From 21-14-0-10-47-8 sp966211795 (GTDB taxonomy: Bacteria; Bdellovibrionota; Bdellovibrionia; Bdellovibrionales; Bdellovibrionaceae): a stretch of DNA of 64,000 bases. The notes below the pieces were generated by a model. The model was given only the letters and a program-made list of their open reading frames with translations. It ran no database searches and had not been told where the DNA came from. The position numbers and the translations under genes were made by a program. Shown here piece by piece: positions 25,239-34,292 of this stretch (position 1 is its first letter; every line of letters begins with the position of its first letter). Where the stretch lies: positions 83,710 through 147,709 of the forward strand of contig CBIHNW010000011.1 in NCBI GenBank assembly GCA_966211795.1. The letters are read 5' to 3'.

Positions 25239-28200
25239 ATGAGTCACGCCAACAAACAACTGGGATTCTCATTAATCGAGTCGATGATGGCCGTTCTGAT
25301 CTTTTCTTTATCAGGGCTGGCCTTCTCAAGTTTCGTCACCATTTCTGCCAACACCCAATCTAAGAACAAAACCAAAATGAGCGTGGCGCAATCCAAAGGA
25401 CAAGTTCTGGCCATGATCGCCAACCGCGCCACCTGGTTTCGCAATCTCAAAGATGCGGGCATCATGACTTATGAAGATGCGGCGAATATTCCGAAAGATA
25501 TGCGCAAAGGGCCGCCGCACATTCTAAACCCCGAATTGGCCTGCATCCGCGATGGAACCTTGTGCACCGAAAGCAAAAATGGTTATCCGCTGACGCTGAC
25601 AGATCAAAATGGAAAGCTGGTTGTGGATGCCATCGATACCGGTAAAGGCTTCACTCGCGAGGGCGCGGTCTGCTCTGGATTTGACGACACAAAAACGAAC
25701 GAAGCCTGCCCATGGCGAATGAGTTTAACGTGGAATCCGATTTGTCCAACGGCGGCTCCCTGCAAACATCCGCAGGTGAATATCAACGTGACGATCTTGG
25801 CAAGCCAGACATTTCTCGAATCCAGCAACCTGACCACCACGCAAGTGTCGGTGTTGATTGAGCAGCCGAAGATCCAACCGGCCTTCGCCCGCAAAGCTTT
25901 GTTTCTGACAAACAGTGTGCATTATGGATATCCGTCGGATTTGATCATTGATCCAAGTCCCTACGTGGTCAGTGACTCGCCGGGAAAACTGACATTCTCT
26001 TTGCCAAAGACCGTCACGGTTCGTGGTGGCAAAGTCACCCAGAGTGGTCAAAATTTTATTTACCAGCCGACCTACGATGCGTCGGTCGTTCCGGTTCCCG
26101 CAGAAAAAATTTACGGCACCGATTGGTTCACTTATAAAATCAAGGATTCCTACACGGGAATTGAAACCATTGCGACCGCTTACATTCAGGTGATGACCCC
26201 ATACACGTGGACCGGACTGGCCGGCGGCGGGGATTTGAGTCTGAAAAATCAAAAGAACTTTTGTGGAAAAGTCGTGAACAACGCTTGTGACGGCAAAACC
26301 TTTCCAAGTTCTTTCTTGAATGCCAACGTCGACGCGAATTTAATTTTCAATGAAAACTGCACGAATTGCGATGCCAGCATCAAGGCAAAAGCGGTCGTGA
26401 CTTCGCTGGAAACTTCGCCTTATTATGCCGGCACCATCACGCAGAATGCCGATGTCATTGCTGGTGGTTACACCGCCACGGGTTCAACATGGAAAAAGAG
26501 TTCGGCCTTCCGTTTTACATCTGGAATCTGGGACGGCAAAGCCGGAACCTTAAGCGTCACCAACCGCGGTGAGCTTTACAACTGTTGGCTGTGCCAGGTG
26601 CCGCTCAATACCTACTTCCGCTTAGAAGGTGGAACTTTCAAAGCTCCTCCGTTGGTCGAAGTCGCCGGCTCCCTTTACATGCCAAGCCCAACGGCCTTTC
26701 AGCATAACAACGGCACTTTCCGCTGGATGGGAATGGTGCAGTACGGTTCGCCGAATTGTGCCGGAGACTGTTATATCGGTAGCGATGAGGTCGCATTTTT
26801 CAACCTGATCGTCGGTGCCCCAAAAGCCAATGTCACGGACACCACCACTCAGCTCGGCGGATTTAATTATGTATTGGGTTGGGGTAACCGAACGTTCATT
26901 CAAAATGGCTTCAAGGTCATGAATAATCTGACCATTGCCAACGTTGCGGGCGAAGCGGAATTGGCGACTTATCAGCCTTCGGCCACGATCAAATTGTATG
27001 GTGACTTGATTCTTTCCGATAAAAATGCGGGTGGGGCTTGGTCCTACGGACTGACCAGCACAATCGTGATGAGCGGCACGCGTGATCAAAAGATTGTTGG
27101 ACAGCCGCTGACCGAGGCTGAAAGGCGAGATTACAATCGTCACAACTGTGCGCCCGGTATCACCGTCGATAAAGAAGCCGGTAAGCTGACGATGATGGAC
27201 ATGGTTTGTTTTTCGGGCGATCTGCTGTTGAAAAACGCCGGTAGCTTTGACATGCAAAAAGTCAATCTGACGAACCGTGGATTCCTTTGGTATCAGCCGG
27301 TTGCTTTGGATCTGCACGGACAAGAAATCGATGGCCTTTACTATCTGTCGAACTTGCGTTTGGCGCCCAAGACAGACTTTGTCGTGAACAAGATGCTTTA
27401 CTTCGACACCCAGGGCACCATCGGCGCCATTATCAACTTTGATTCGAACATGCGCACGATCCATGTGCGCGGCGACGCGGCCTTTGGACCCAATGCCGAT
27501 TTCAGCGGCGACCAATGCGCCAAAGCTTCGACGTTCTTGTTCGACGGTACGGGCGATCAAAGCGTCGATGGATCGATGGATATGAATCGGGGCATCGGCA
27601 ATCATTTCAATATCAAAAAGCCGTCCGGCAAAATCACCTTCAATGGCGAGATTGGGGTGATGCAAGACTTCTTGATTCAGGGCGGACAAGTCGCATTCGG
27701 TCCGACTTTCGGAATTCACAACGTCATGACCGGTGCTGACTTTATCCGGACGCGAATTCTGCTCAACGATCCCGTAAATCAGACATTTTCGAAAATCGTG
27801 AGCAATCGAACCATCGAGGCCTTGTCACCGATTTACGTCAAAGATCTAACCTTGAATTCGGTCGGCAGTTGGATTGGCCCTCACTATTCGAATCTTTTTG
27901 GTGGGGCTTCTTACCCACTGTATGTTTCGGGTGATCTCAGTTTCGGTAACGTGAATGTCTCTTCAACGGGATACAACGTTTCCACGAATCAGGTCTTGAT
28001 GGCGGCGCGATCGGGCACGCAGCAGGTGATTTTGAATGGCGTTGGCGCGCAGAAGATCACCATCATCGGTGCGGATTTAACCGGCGCCGGACCCACATTG
28101 GATCTGCAGATTCAAAAGTCGACCTCGACACCGACGGATCGGGTCACCATCTTCGGCAATGGTCAGATTCGAAACATGACCGTGGCCTCTGGCGCAACGG

Positions 28201-28322
28201 TGGACCTCGACACCAATGCAACGCTGTCATTGACCGGAGTGGTGCGCGGGACTTTGAATAAGAATGGAAATTCACCGACCGGCACCCTGACCGCATCAGG
28301 TGGCGGAGTGATCAACAACTAA
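25239..28322 (+). CDS. Giant prepilin-type surface protein with beta-rich C-terminus
   Basis: A 1027-residue protein. Residues 1-30 are a type IV prepilin/pseudopilin signal: short charged leader, cleavage after Gly 9 (G|FSLIE with Glu at +5) and a hydrophobic helix. Residues about 95-200 carry a cysteine module (ACIRDGTLC, then C..F, CPW, W, C, PC) shared with the two minor pilins next door. The rest (about 240-1027) is rich in Gly, Asn, Thr and short strands, with a cadherin-like stretch (DWFTYKIKDS) and repeats suggestive of a beta-solenoid; it contains cysteine pairs (CTNC, CWLC). Length is far beyond normal pilins (~150-200). I infer a tip or surface adhesin assembled by the type IV pilus or type II secretion machinery. 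AAGGAG precedes the ATG. Confidence 0.75.
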   Translation: MSHANKQLGFSLIESMMAVLIFSLSGLAFSSFVTISANTQSKNKTKMSVAQSKGQVLAMIANRATWFRNLKDAGIMTYEDAANIPKDMRKGPPHILNPELACIRDGTLCTESKNGYPLTLTDQNGKLVVDAIDTGKGFTREGAVCSGFDDTKTNEACPWRMSLTWNPICPTAAPCKHPQVNINVTILASQTFLESSNLTTTQVSVLIEQPKIQPAFARKALFLTNSVHYGYPSDLIIDPSPYVVSDSPGKLTFSLPKTVTVRGGKVTQSGQNFIYQPTYDASVVPVPAEKIYGTDWFTYKIKDSYTGIETIATAYIQVMTPYTWTGLAGGGDLSLKNQKNFCGKVVNNACDGKTFPSSFLNANVDANLIFNENCTNCDASIKAKAVVTSLETSPYYAGTITQNADVIAGGYTATGSTWKKSSAFRFTSGIWDGKAGTLSVTNRGELYNCWLCQVPLNTYFRLEGGTFKAPPLVEVAGSLYMPSPTAFQHNNGTFRWMGMVQYGSPNCAGDCYIGSDEVAFFNLIVGAPKANVTDTTTQLGGFNYVLGWGNRTFIQNGFKVMNNLTIANVAGEAELATYQPSATIKLYGDLILSDKNAGGAWSYGLTSTIVMSGTRDQKIVGQPLTEAERRDYNRHNCAPGITVDKEAGKLTMMDMVCFSGDLLLKNAGSFDMQKVNLTNRGFLWYQPVALDLHGQEIDGLYYLSNLRLAPKTDFVVNKMLYFDTQGTIGAIINFDSNMRTIHVRGDAAFGPNADFSGDQCAKASTFLFDGTGDQSVDGSMDMNRGIGNHFNIKKPSGKITFNGEIGVMQDFLIQGGQVAFGPTFGIHNVMTGADFIRTRILLNDPVNQTFSKIVSNRTIEALSPIYVKDLTLNSVGSWIGPHYSNLFGGASYPLYVSGDLSFGNVNVSSTGYNVSTNQVLMAARSGTQQVILNGVGAQKITIIGADLTGAGPTLDLQIQKSTSTPTDRVTIFGNGQIRNMTVASGATVDLDTNATLSLTGVVRGTLNKNGNSPTGTLTASGGGVINN

Positions 28323-28339
28323 GAGCGCTGTTTTTAGCG

Positions 28340-29479
28340 TTACAGGTCCAGGATCGTGTAATTGATGTTGTTATAACCGCTAGGGGTGTAAGCCCCCGAA
28401 GCGGGCTTGAAAACCGCGCGAAACGGAAAGTCGACCTTCTGGGTGAAGTAATGCGGGCATCGATCATCCACGCAAAATCTTAAAAGTCCATTGGTCACGT
28501 CAAATTTGAAAACGGAATCTTTCGTCAACGTGATCCACGTCGGCTTGGTGGTCACGACCGCAACGCCATTGTAATAAATTTGATAATCATAAAAGGCACC
28601 GGAGCCAAGGCGTCGAAATTCAAACACGTTAGCGCCGGTGGTTTCATCCCGCAAAAAGACCGAAGATTGATTGTTCGGATCGGCAACAAAGACCGGATTG
28701 ATGTCTTCGGAATAAGAAACAATCGCACGGCGACAAGCATCGATGGTGGTGTCGGTCATCGCAAAGTCCGTGGTCGCAACGTTTGTCATCAGGGTGCTGC
28801 GCACGCGATCCGTGGCGGTGACATCGATCGTCACCGGCGTGATGGTGGTGTGAGTGTTCGGAGTCGTAGGTGTTGGGCAGTAGATTCTGGATTTGATCAC
28901 CTGGAAATTTAAATTCACCACGTTCGGCGCCAGCTGACTGGCGCTGCCATTGAAGGTCGTCACTCCGGTAAACTGAATGGGCGGATTCACGCAAGGAGAT
29001 GAGCTGCACAGTGCATTCCAGGTGACGACGACTTGGTAAGGGCAGTCCGGATTGCCGCTGCCAACGGTGCCATTGAAGCTGTCACAAGCTTGTCCTTTGG
29101 ACGAGAAGCCTTGGGTCGGAGAAGTGAAATCATACGCGGTGACGCCGTTATAGACGTAAGGATCTCCCTTGATATTATAAAGGGCCAAACGATCCGTTTG
29201 ACCAAAGCAATCTCGATCAGCAATCGATGCAGAATTCTGTTTCAGCATGCAGGAAAGTTTTGGATTTTTCGCAACGATTTGCGACCAAGACGTATCGTCC
29301 AAGAGCAAGCTGACCAGTTGGTTTCGAGCTGAAACATAGCCCAGCGAATCTTCGGTCGCTTTCATGCTCTTTTGCACCATTTCCAGCACCGTCAGTCCGG
29401 AAATCATGGCGACGACCAGAATTCCCATTCCGACCATCACTTCGACCAAGGTGAAACCATTTCTAAATGCACGTCTCAT
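28340..29479 (-). CDS. Minor pilin-like protein with cysteine module
   Basis: A 379-residue protein with a clear type III signal: MRRAFRNG|FTLVE followed by a hydrophobic helix; Glu is at +5. Residues about 75-185 hold the cysteine module (SCML...DRDC, ACDSF, DCPY, TWNALC, SPC) shared with the giant prepilin and with the next gene. A Thr-rich linker (about 190-235) leads to a C-terminal domain with another cysteine pair (CVDDRC). It faces the giant gene tail to tail with 17 nt between stop codons and overlaps the start region of the upstream pilin-like gene by 4 nt, forming an operon with it. Assembly into a shared filament is inference. Confidence 0.75.
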   Translation of the reverse strand: MRRAFRNGFTLVEVMVGMGILVVAMISGLTVLEMVQKSMKATEDSLGYVSARNQLVSLLLDDTSWSQIVAKNPKLSCMLKQNSASIADRDCFGQTDRLALYNIKGDPYVYNGVTAYDFTSPTQGFSSKGQACDSFNGTVGSGNPDCPYQVVVTWNALCSSSPCVNPPIQFTGVTTFNGSASQLAPNVVNLNFQVIKSRIYCPTPTTPNTHTTITPVTIDVTATDRVRSTLMTNVATTDFAMTDTTIDACRRAIVSYSEDINPVFVADPNNQSSVFLRDETTGANVFEFRRLGSGAFYDYQIYYNGVAVVTTKPTWITLTKDSVFKFDVTNGLLRFCVDDRCPHYFTQKVDFPFRAVFKPASGAYTPSGYNNINYTILDL

Positions 29480-30063
29480 CGGATCTTCACCTGAAAAGAA
29501 AAATTAGCGACATTGAGATTGAACTTCATGCTCGGGAGATCGGCGATTTTAAGCTGGCCGCGAATGTAAAGATCCGGTGAGCGGCAGGGACCTAGACCCA
29601 CGCATTCCCGTGACCACTTCAGCTCGTACCGAAAGGGGCACGTCAATGAAGGAAAGTTATTGCAAGCCTGTGTCGCCGAATCAATCCCGCTGGTCGCTTT
29701 GGTAGGGTCGATAAACGCGGCACCCGTTTCGTTCAACAAAGTGAAATCTTGTTCGGCGGCGACGGCGCAGTCAAATTCAGGATCATTCAGACAGCGATAA
29801 AAATCACCATTGGCCGCGAGCTGGGCTGAGGTCATGAAGGCGCGTTGACTGTTGAGCAAGGCTTTCACCGAATTTTCAAAGGCCGATAATTGCGAAACGT
29901 GGACGATCTTTTGGTCTTCCAATTTGCGAAACAGGAAAGCGTTATAATAATAATACGAAATTGAAAAAGCGGTGATGCCGATCGCGATCACCATGGGGAA
30001 AATCAAACTTCCCTGTTGGTTGCGAGCAACCAGACAGTTTCGATTTTGGCGCCAAAAGGACAA
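29476..30063 (-). CDS. PilX/GspK-like minor pilin lacking Glu+5
   Basis: A 195-residue protein. A long leader ends at Gly 18 (NQQG|SLIF), followed by a hydrophobic helix; there is no Glu at +5, as in GspK and some PilX-type minor pilins that cap the filament. The cysteine module is present (RCLNDPEFDC, ACNNF, CPF, W, C, PC) and makes up most of the mature protein, so this is the module in its simplest form. TTG start with AAAGGGGTGG 3-4 nt before it. It is the first gene of the two-gene minor-pilin operon. Confidence 0.7.
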   Translation of the reverse strand: MSFWRQNRNCLVARNQQGSLIFPMVIAIGITAFSISYYYYNAFLFRKLEDQKIVHVSQLSAFENSVKALLNSQRAFMTSAQLAANGDFYRCLNDPEFDCAVAAEQDFTLLNETGAAFIDPTKATSGIDSATQACNNFPSLTCPFRYELKWSRECVGLGPCRSPDLYIRGQLKIADLPSMKFNLNVANFSFQVKIR

Positions 30064-30208
30064 TTTCCACCCCTTTTATTGATAACCAAATTATGGCTCC
30101 AAAAAAAAGAGAATCAAAGAAAATTTTTGATCTTTGACCGGGTCCTGTTCGGAATCGGAGAGGCAGGATGAATGAAGCTTGGGACCTTCAGTCGCAAGCC
30201 TCGTCCCA

Positions 30209-30874
30209 TTATTTGGTGCAGGTCCATTGCTGGATCAAGCCCGCCTTAAAGTTATATGAAGCCGACAAGATCCCGTCTTTGCGTGGTTGGCCGCACTGAA
30301 TGGTCAATGTTAAATGAGTCTTGTCATCGGCAAGTGCGGTCTGCGCCGTGGTGATGTAATAAGCGCAAGGATTTGGGCAGTTCTTTTCCAGACGTTTGCC
30401 GTCATCGCCTTTTCCCTTGAGGAGATCTTGCGTATAGTCCTGCAGGTCTTTTGAATCTGAAAAGTCTTGCGCGAATGTTTCGGTCGGACGATTTTCACAT
30501 TCCGAAGTGGACGTGATCTTCTCTGGACTGACGGCCGCGAAAGTTGAAATGACGTTCGTTTGTTTGCAAGACCCACATCGCGAAGCATCCGCTTTTCGGG
30601 GGCCAACCGCACTGGCGGTTTCGCTCAGGATGCTTTGCATGGTGCCGACGGCGCTTAAAAGCTTTCCTTTTTTCTCGACCATGTTCTCGACGACCTCGGT
30701 TCCACCCGCGGGGCAGCTTTTATCGGTCATGAGCTGAGATTTGAAGTTTTCGCGAAGTGACAGTTGGACTTCTTCCAGACCCTGTTTCATGAAAGTTTGG
30801 GTGTCTGGCGTCGCTTGCGCCATCGCCGCCGTGGAAATCGAAAATAACACGAAAAGTGATGCCACCAAATTCAT
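30209..30874 (-). CDS. Secreted cysteine-containing protein, unknown
   Basis: A 221-residue exported protein with signal peptide cleaved after AMA (about residue 20). The mature part has a helical N-terminal half and eight or so cysteines, including CGSC, KNCPNPC and a C-terminal TIQC/TC pair. I do not recognise a family. It lies 146 nt upstream of the minor pilins in the same direction and may belong to the same surface programme. GGAGG precedes the ATG. Confidence 0.65.
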   Translation of the reverse strand: MNLVASLFVLFSISTAAMAQATPDTQTFMKQGLEEVQLSLRENFKSQLMTDKSCPAGGTEVVENMVEKKGKLLSAVGTMQSILSETASAVGPRKADASRCGSCKQTNVISTFAAVSPEKITSTSECENRPTETFAQDFSDSKDLQDYTQDLLKGKGDDGKRLEKNCPNPCAYYITTAQTALADDKTHLTLTIQCGQPRKDGILSASYNFKAGLIQQWTCTK

Positions 30875-31016
30875 TCAGGTCCTCCAAGAAACTGTTCAAG
30901 AAACTAGAAAGGACCATTTTTTTCAGATTTTCTCAATAGGCCACAAATGGGCTTTGCCTTTTTTCAAAACGCATTCCGAAAAAGGGCACCGTATTCAGTC
31001 ACGAATGCGCCGGATT

Positions 31017-31820
31017 TTAAGCTGAAAAGCGATAAGACGCCATATCGACGCCCATGACGTGATCGACGAAATCCAGCTGTCCAGGATCAACTCCGGCTGC
31101 TCCGGCGACCACCATCAGCGGCAACAAGTGATCTTCGCGGGGGTGTGCCTGGCGCGCGGCGGGGGCTTTCTCCCATTGCAAAAGATTGTTTTCACGCTGT
31201 TTTGGATCTTTCAGGCGAACCGTCTGCTCGAGCCACGCCCCGAATTGTTTCGAGACCGCATCGGCCGAGGACGAGCCAAACCCGCGCATGTTGTGATAGG
31301 AAAGACCGCTGCCAATGATCAGCACGCCTTCGTCCCGCAACGGTCGCAGCGCTTCGCCAAGACGGATGTGTTCTTGCGGATCGTAATTTGATTTCAGGGA
31401 TAAAGACACCACGGGCACGTCCGCCTGTGGATACATCAACACCAAAGGTACGAAAGTGCCGTGATCCAAACCGTGTCCGGAATCTTCGGCATTGCGAATC
31501 TTGGCTTGATCTAGCAGCGATCGCACCTGATGCGCCAAAGCTGGCGATCCGGGCGCGGGGTAGCTGATCTGGTAGGTGTGGGCCGGAAATCCCGAATAAT
31601 CAAAAATCATCGGCGGATTTTTCGCCGAGGACACGGTGAATTCCTTTTCCTCCCAATGTCCCGAGATGGAAAGAATGGCCTTGGGCTTCTCGGGCAAAGT
31701 TCGGGGAAGGTCCGACAGCCACTGAGCGGTTTTTTGAAAACGCATTTTCATTTCGGGGACGTACGGCCAAGGGCCGCCGCCATGGGAAATAAATAAAGTG
31801 GGTTGTCGGACGCTGTTCAT
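31017..31820 (-). CDS. 4,5-DOPA dioxygenase extradiol family protein (LigB/YgiD-like)
   Basis: A 267-residue class III extradiol dioxygenase. The metal ligands are the histidines in FISHGGG (about 14), the SGHW motif (about 54) and a later His in YHNMRGF; a catalytic His sits in SGHGLDHGTF. Enzymes of the YgiD type open catecholic rings between carbons 4 and 5 of DOPA; the native substrate is usually unknown. It starts 29 nt after the YceI gene and is probably co-transcribed with it, next to a divergent LysR regulator. Confidence 0.88.
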   Translation of the reverse strand: MNSVRQPTLFISHGGGPWPYVPEMKMRFQKTAQWLSDLPRTLPEKPKAILSISGHWEEKEFTVSSAKNPPMIFDYSGFPAHTYQISYPAPGSPALAHQVRSLLDQAKIRNAEDSGHGLDHGTFVPLVLMYPQADVPVVSLSLKSNYDPQEHIRLGEALRPLRDEGVLIIGSGLSYHNMRGFGSSSADAVSKQFGAWLEQTVRLKDPKQRENNLLQWEKAPAARQAHPREDHLLPLMVVAGAAGVDPGQLDFVDHVMGVDMASYRFSA

Positions 31821-31849
31821 AAAAATTCCTTTGTCTTCATCAGTCGCGA

Positions 31850-32452
31850 TTACGACTTTGATTTTAAATCCAGATCCAATTCGAAAGTATCATTGATCAT
31901 TTTATCGCCCAAGTTTTCGAAGAATTGTCCTGAACCATACTTGATGCCGTATTTGGTGCGATCAATGGTGACTTTCCCTTTCGCGCTGGCCTTATCGCCT
32001 TTGATGTCAACCACGGCCGGGAAGGTGACGGGATGAGTGACGCCCTTGATGGTCAGGTCGCCGGTGATTTCATGAGTCGCATCCTTCTGACCCTTCAACG
32101 GTTTGACCGATGTGATCTTGAAAGTCGCGGTCGAGAATTTATTCACGCCGAAAAAGTCGTCGGACTTTAAGTGACCTGTCAGCTTGGCGTTGTTTTCCGC
32201 ATCGGTGATGTCTTCATTTTTAATCGAGGTCATGTCGACCTCAAATTGTCCGCCTTTCAGGGCATTCTTGTCGACATCGACCGAGCCTGATTTCAAGTTG
32301 ATCACGCCATGATGTTGGCCGGTCACTTTTTTACCGGTCCATTTGATGGTGCTCTGTGCGGGGTCAATGCTGAGCTCTTTCGCAAATGCGTGAGACGCTG
32401 AAAAAGCGGTCATGATCATCGTTGCGGCCAATAAGGTTTTTGTCTTATTCAT
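31850..32452 (-). CDS. YceI-family periplasmic lipid-binding protein
   Basis: A 200-residue protein with signal peptide (AFA cleavage near 23) and a full YceI lipocalin-like domain: IDPAQSTIKWTGKKVTGQHHG, FEVDMTSI, HLKSDDFFGVNKFSTATF, GDLTIKGVTHPVTFP. YceI proteins bind isoprenoid or other amphipathic molecules and are often induced by base or stress. Start at ATG 32452 (AAGGAAG before it); an upstream in-frame codon adds five residues. Divergent from the LysR gene and upstream of the DOPA dioxygenase, a common neighbourhood. Confidence 0.92.
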   Translation of the reverse strand: MNKTKTLLAATMIMTAFSASHAFAKELSIDPAQSTIKWTGKKVTGQHHGVINLKSGSVDVDKNALKGGQFEVDMTSIKNEDITDAENNAKLTGHLKSDDFFGVNKFSTATFKITSVKPLKGQKDATHEITGDLTIKGVTHPVTFPAVVDIKGDKASAKGKVTIDRTKYGIKYGSGQFFENLGDKMINDTFELDLDLKSKS

Positions 32453-32518
32453 GGTTCTTCCTTTCAATTAAGAAGAGTCATTGGTTGTGTATGGATCTAC
32501 TGTAGAGCAGTTCTCATT

Positions 32519-32566
32519 TGTGCATAAGACCGTAAAATATAGACATTGTGTGCAATATAATGCACA
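32519..32566. promoter_or_regulatory. TGTGCA half-sites between LysR and YceI genes
   Basis: TGTGCA at 32519-32524, and TGTGCA-N6-TGCACA at 32549-32566, a palindrome with the T-N11-A core usual for LysR sites. It lies 7 nt before the LysR start and in the shared 121-nt divergent promoter region. Autoregulation with control of yceI is inferred. Confidence 0.5.
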
Positions 32567-32573
32567 ATAGGAT

Positions 32574-33452
32574 ATGGACTTTGATGCAATTGCCGTCTTT
32601 GTTAAGGTCGTGGAATCAGGCAGTTTTTCGGCCGCAGCGAGACTTTTGAAAATGCCTAAGACCACGGTCAGTGCTAAAATCGCCGCCCTTGAAAAAAGAC
32701 TGGGTGCGACATTGATTCAAAGGACGACACGAAAACTGAATGTGACGGATGCCGGACAAAACTATTACAAGCATTGTGCTTTGGCCGTCCGAGAAATTGA
32801 GCAGGGCGAGTCGCTGATCCTGGCGGCTCAAGAAAAGCCAACGGGTCTTTTGAAGGTCACCGCACCCCCGGATGTGGGACATGCGTTGTTGCCGAAAATC
32901 ATCGAACAATTTCTTGCGGACCATCCTGATATTCAGCTCGAACTTTTGATCACCAATCGCTTCGTGGATCTGGTTGGCGAAGGCGTGGACGTGGCGATTC
33001 GCGCTGGCGAATTGAAGGACTCAACATTGGTGGCGAAAAAATTTTTCGATATTCATTCAGGTCTTTGGGCTTCGGCCGGATACCTGAAGAAATTCGGATT
33101 GCCCGAGCATCCCAAGGATCTGGCGCGACATCGAATGATCGCGATGGGTTCTTTTAAAAACGAAAGCAACAAGCTGACAGACGGGAAGACCTCGGTCGCG
33201 ATCTGGTCGAATGTGAAAATCACGGTCGATGATCCTGAGACCATTCGCGCCTTGATTGCCGCTCACCAAGGAATTGGCTGGCTGCCAAACTTTTTAGCCG
33301 AGGCTCATGGCATCGGTCGGGAGCTGGTGCAGGTTTTACCAGGATGGCGATTCACCAATACATTTTCATTTTCGTTCGTGTATCCGGGCCAAAAATACGC
33401 TTCTCCCAAAGTGCGGGCCTTCATTCAAACCGCCAGCAAAATGGTCAATTGA
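32574..33452 (+). CDS. LysR-family transcription regulator
   Basis: A 292-residue regulator. The N-terminal winged helix (1-60) reads FVKVVESGSFSAAARLLKMPKTTVSAKIAALEKRLG-type and residues about 90-290 form the ligand-binding domain. Belongs to the large group of CrgA-like LysR proteins. It diverges from YceI/DOPA dioxygenase genes and most likely regulates them. ATG 32574 has a weak AGGA upstream. Confidence 0.93.
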   Translation: MDFDAIAVFVKVVESGSFSAAARLLKMPKTTVSAKIAALEKRLGATLIQRTTRKLNVTDAGQNYYKHCALAVREIEQGESLILAAQEKPTGLLKVTAPPDVGHALLPKIIEQFLADHPDIQLELLITNRFVDLVGEGVDVAIRAGELKDSTLVAKKFFDIHSGLWASAGYLKKFGLPEHPKDLARHRMIAMGSFKNESNKLTDGKTSVAIWSNVKITVDDPETIRALIAAHQGIGWLPNFLAEAHGIGRELVQVLPGWRFTNTFSFSFVYPGQKYASPKVRAFIQTASKMVN

Positions 33453-33455
33453 ACA

Positions 33456-34292
33456 TCACTCGGCCGCGACCAGCGCCTTCAGTTCGCAGCGAACCTTCAT
33501 GGTAAATCCGACGCCATCTTGGAAAAGGGATTCGCCGGTGAATGCAAGCTTTGCTTGCTCCAGATCACAGTGCCGACCCGCCATCTGGCATTGCTGCTCG
33601 AGATCGAGCAAGGCTTGCTGGCGCAAGCTGATCGCTTGCGAAGACGTTCCCGCTTCGCAGTCTTGCTTGCCGGCAAAGGTGTTGGCGGTGATCTCGATCG
33701 ACGAGACCGTGGCCGAAAAAGATTTCGGAGAGTTCAATGCCTGGGTCAGTTGCACGCCGACTTGATCTAGAAACAAATGATCCTTTTCGCCGATGAAATG
33801 CCCGGCTTCATGAATCAACATGGCCATCGCCTGCGGAGAGGTGGTCATTTTATTTTCCTGCAGTGAGATCAGGACATACGGATCAGCCGGATCTTGATTG
33901 AAAAAACAAATGCTGGCCGTGCGCCCCGCGGTATCTTGACAAGGGGCGGTTTGAAAAGCCAAACGCATATTCGAAACATAAAATTTCAATTGGGCCCAGT
34001 GACCGGTCGGCAGTTCAAGGTCTTGCAAAATCCAAGTTCGAACAGTCTCGCTTTCAAATTCAAGCGCCCGGACTTGCTCTCTATTCAGAGCATTCAGGCG
34101 GTGGCTCAATTCATTCTGACTTTCGGCAAACAAGATTTTCACGACGTCCGTGCCGTTATCGGGCCCACTTTCCGCAGACGCATGCAGCGCCCAGGCACAA
34201 ACGAAGATGAATACGGCCATCAAACCGCTTTTCAAGTGTCGACGAAGGAACTCGTGGCGGCTCAGGCTCGTCTTTAATGAGAGTTCAAACAT
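33456..34292 (-). CDS. Secreted HExxH metalloprotease-like protein
   Basis: A 278-residue exported protein; the hydrophobic segment at about 24-38 ends ALHASA, preceded by an unusually long basic start. HEAGHFIGEKDH (about 165-176) gives two zinc histidines and the catalytic Glu; the last His could be the third ligand as in metzincins (spacing HExxHxxxxxxH). Eight cysteines in the C-terminal half (QDCEAG, QQCQ, RHCD, VRCE) suggest disulfides. The gene overlaps the upstream TIGR02147 regulator by 19 nt with AGGAG inside that gene. I infer a secreted or periplasmic protease controlled with that regulator; substrate unknown. Confidence 0.65.
   Translation of the reverse strand: MFELSLKTSLSRHEFLRRHLKSGLMAVFIFVCAWALHASAESGPDNGTDVVKILFAESQNELSHRLNALNREQVRALEFESETVRTWILQDLELPTGHWAQLKFYVSNMRLAFQTAPCQDTAGRTASICFFNQDPADPYVLISLQENKMTTSPQAMAMLIHEAGHFIGEKDHLFLDQVGVQLTQALNSPKSFSATVSSIEITANTFAGKQDCEAGTSSQAISLRQQALLDLEQQCQMAGRHCDLEQAKLAFTGESLFQDGVGFTMKVRCELKALVAAE

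Noticed and set aside
26622..27719. A 365-codon open frame on the minus strand
   Set aside because: It is antisense to the giant prepilin gene and has no recognisable signal or domain; it arises from codon bias of the sense frame.
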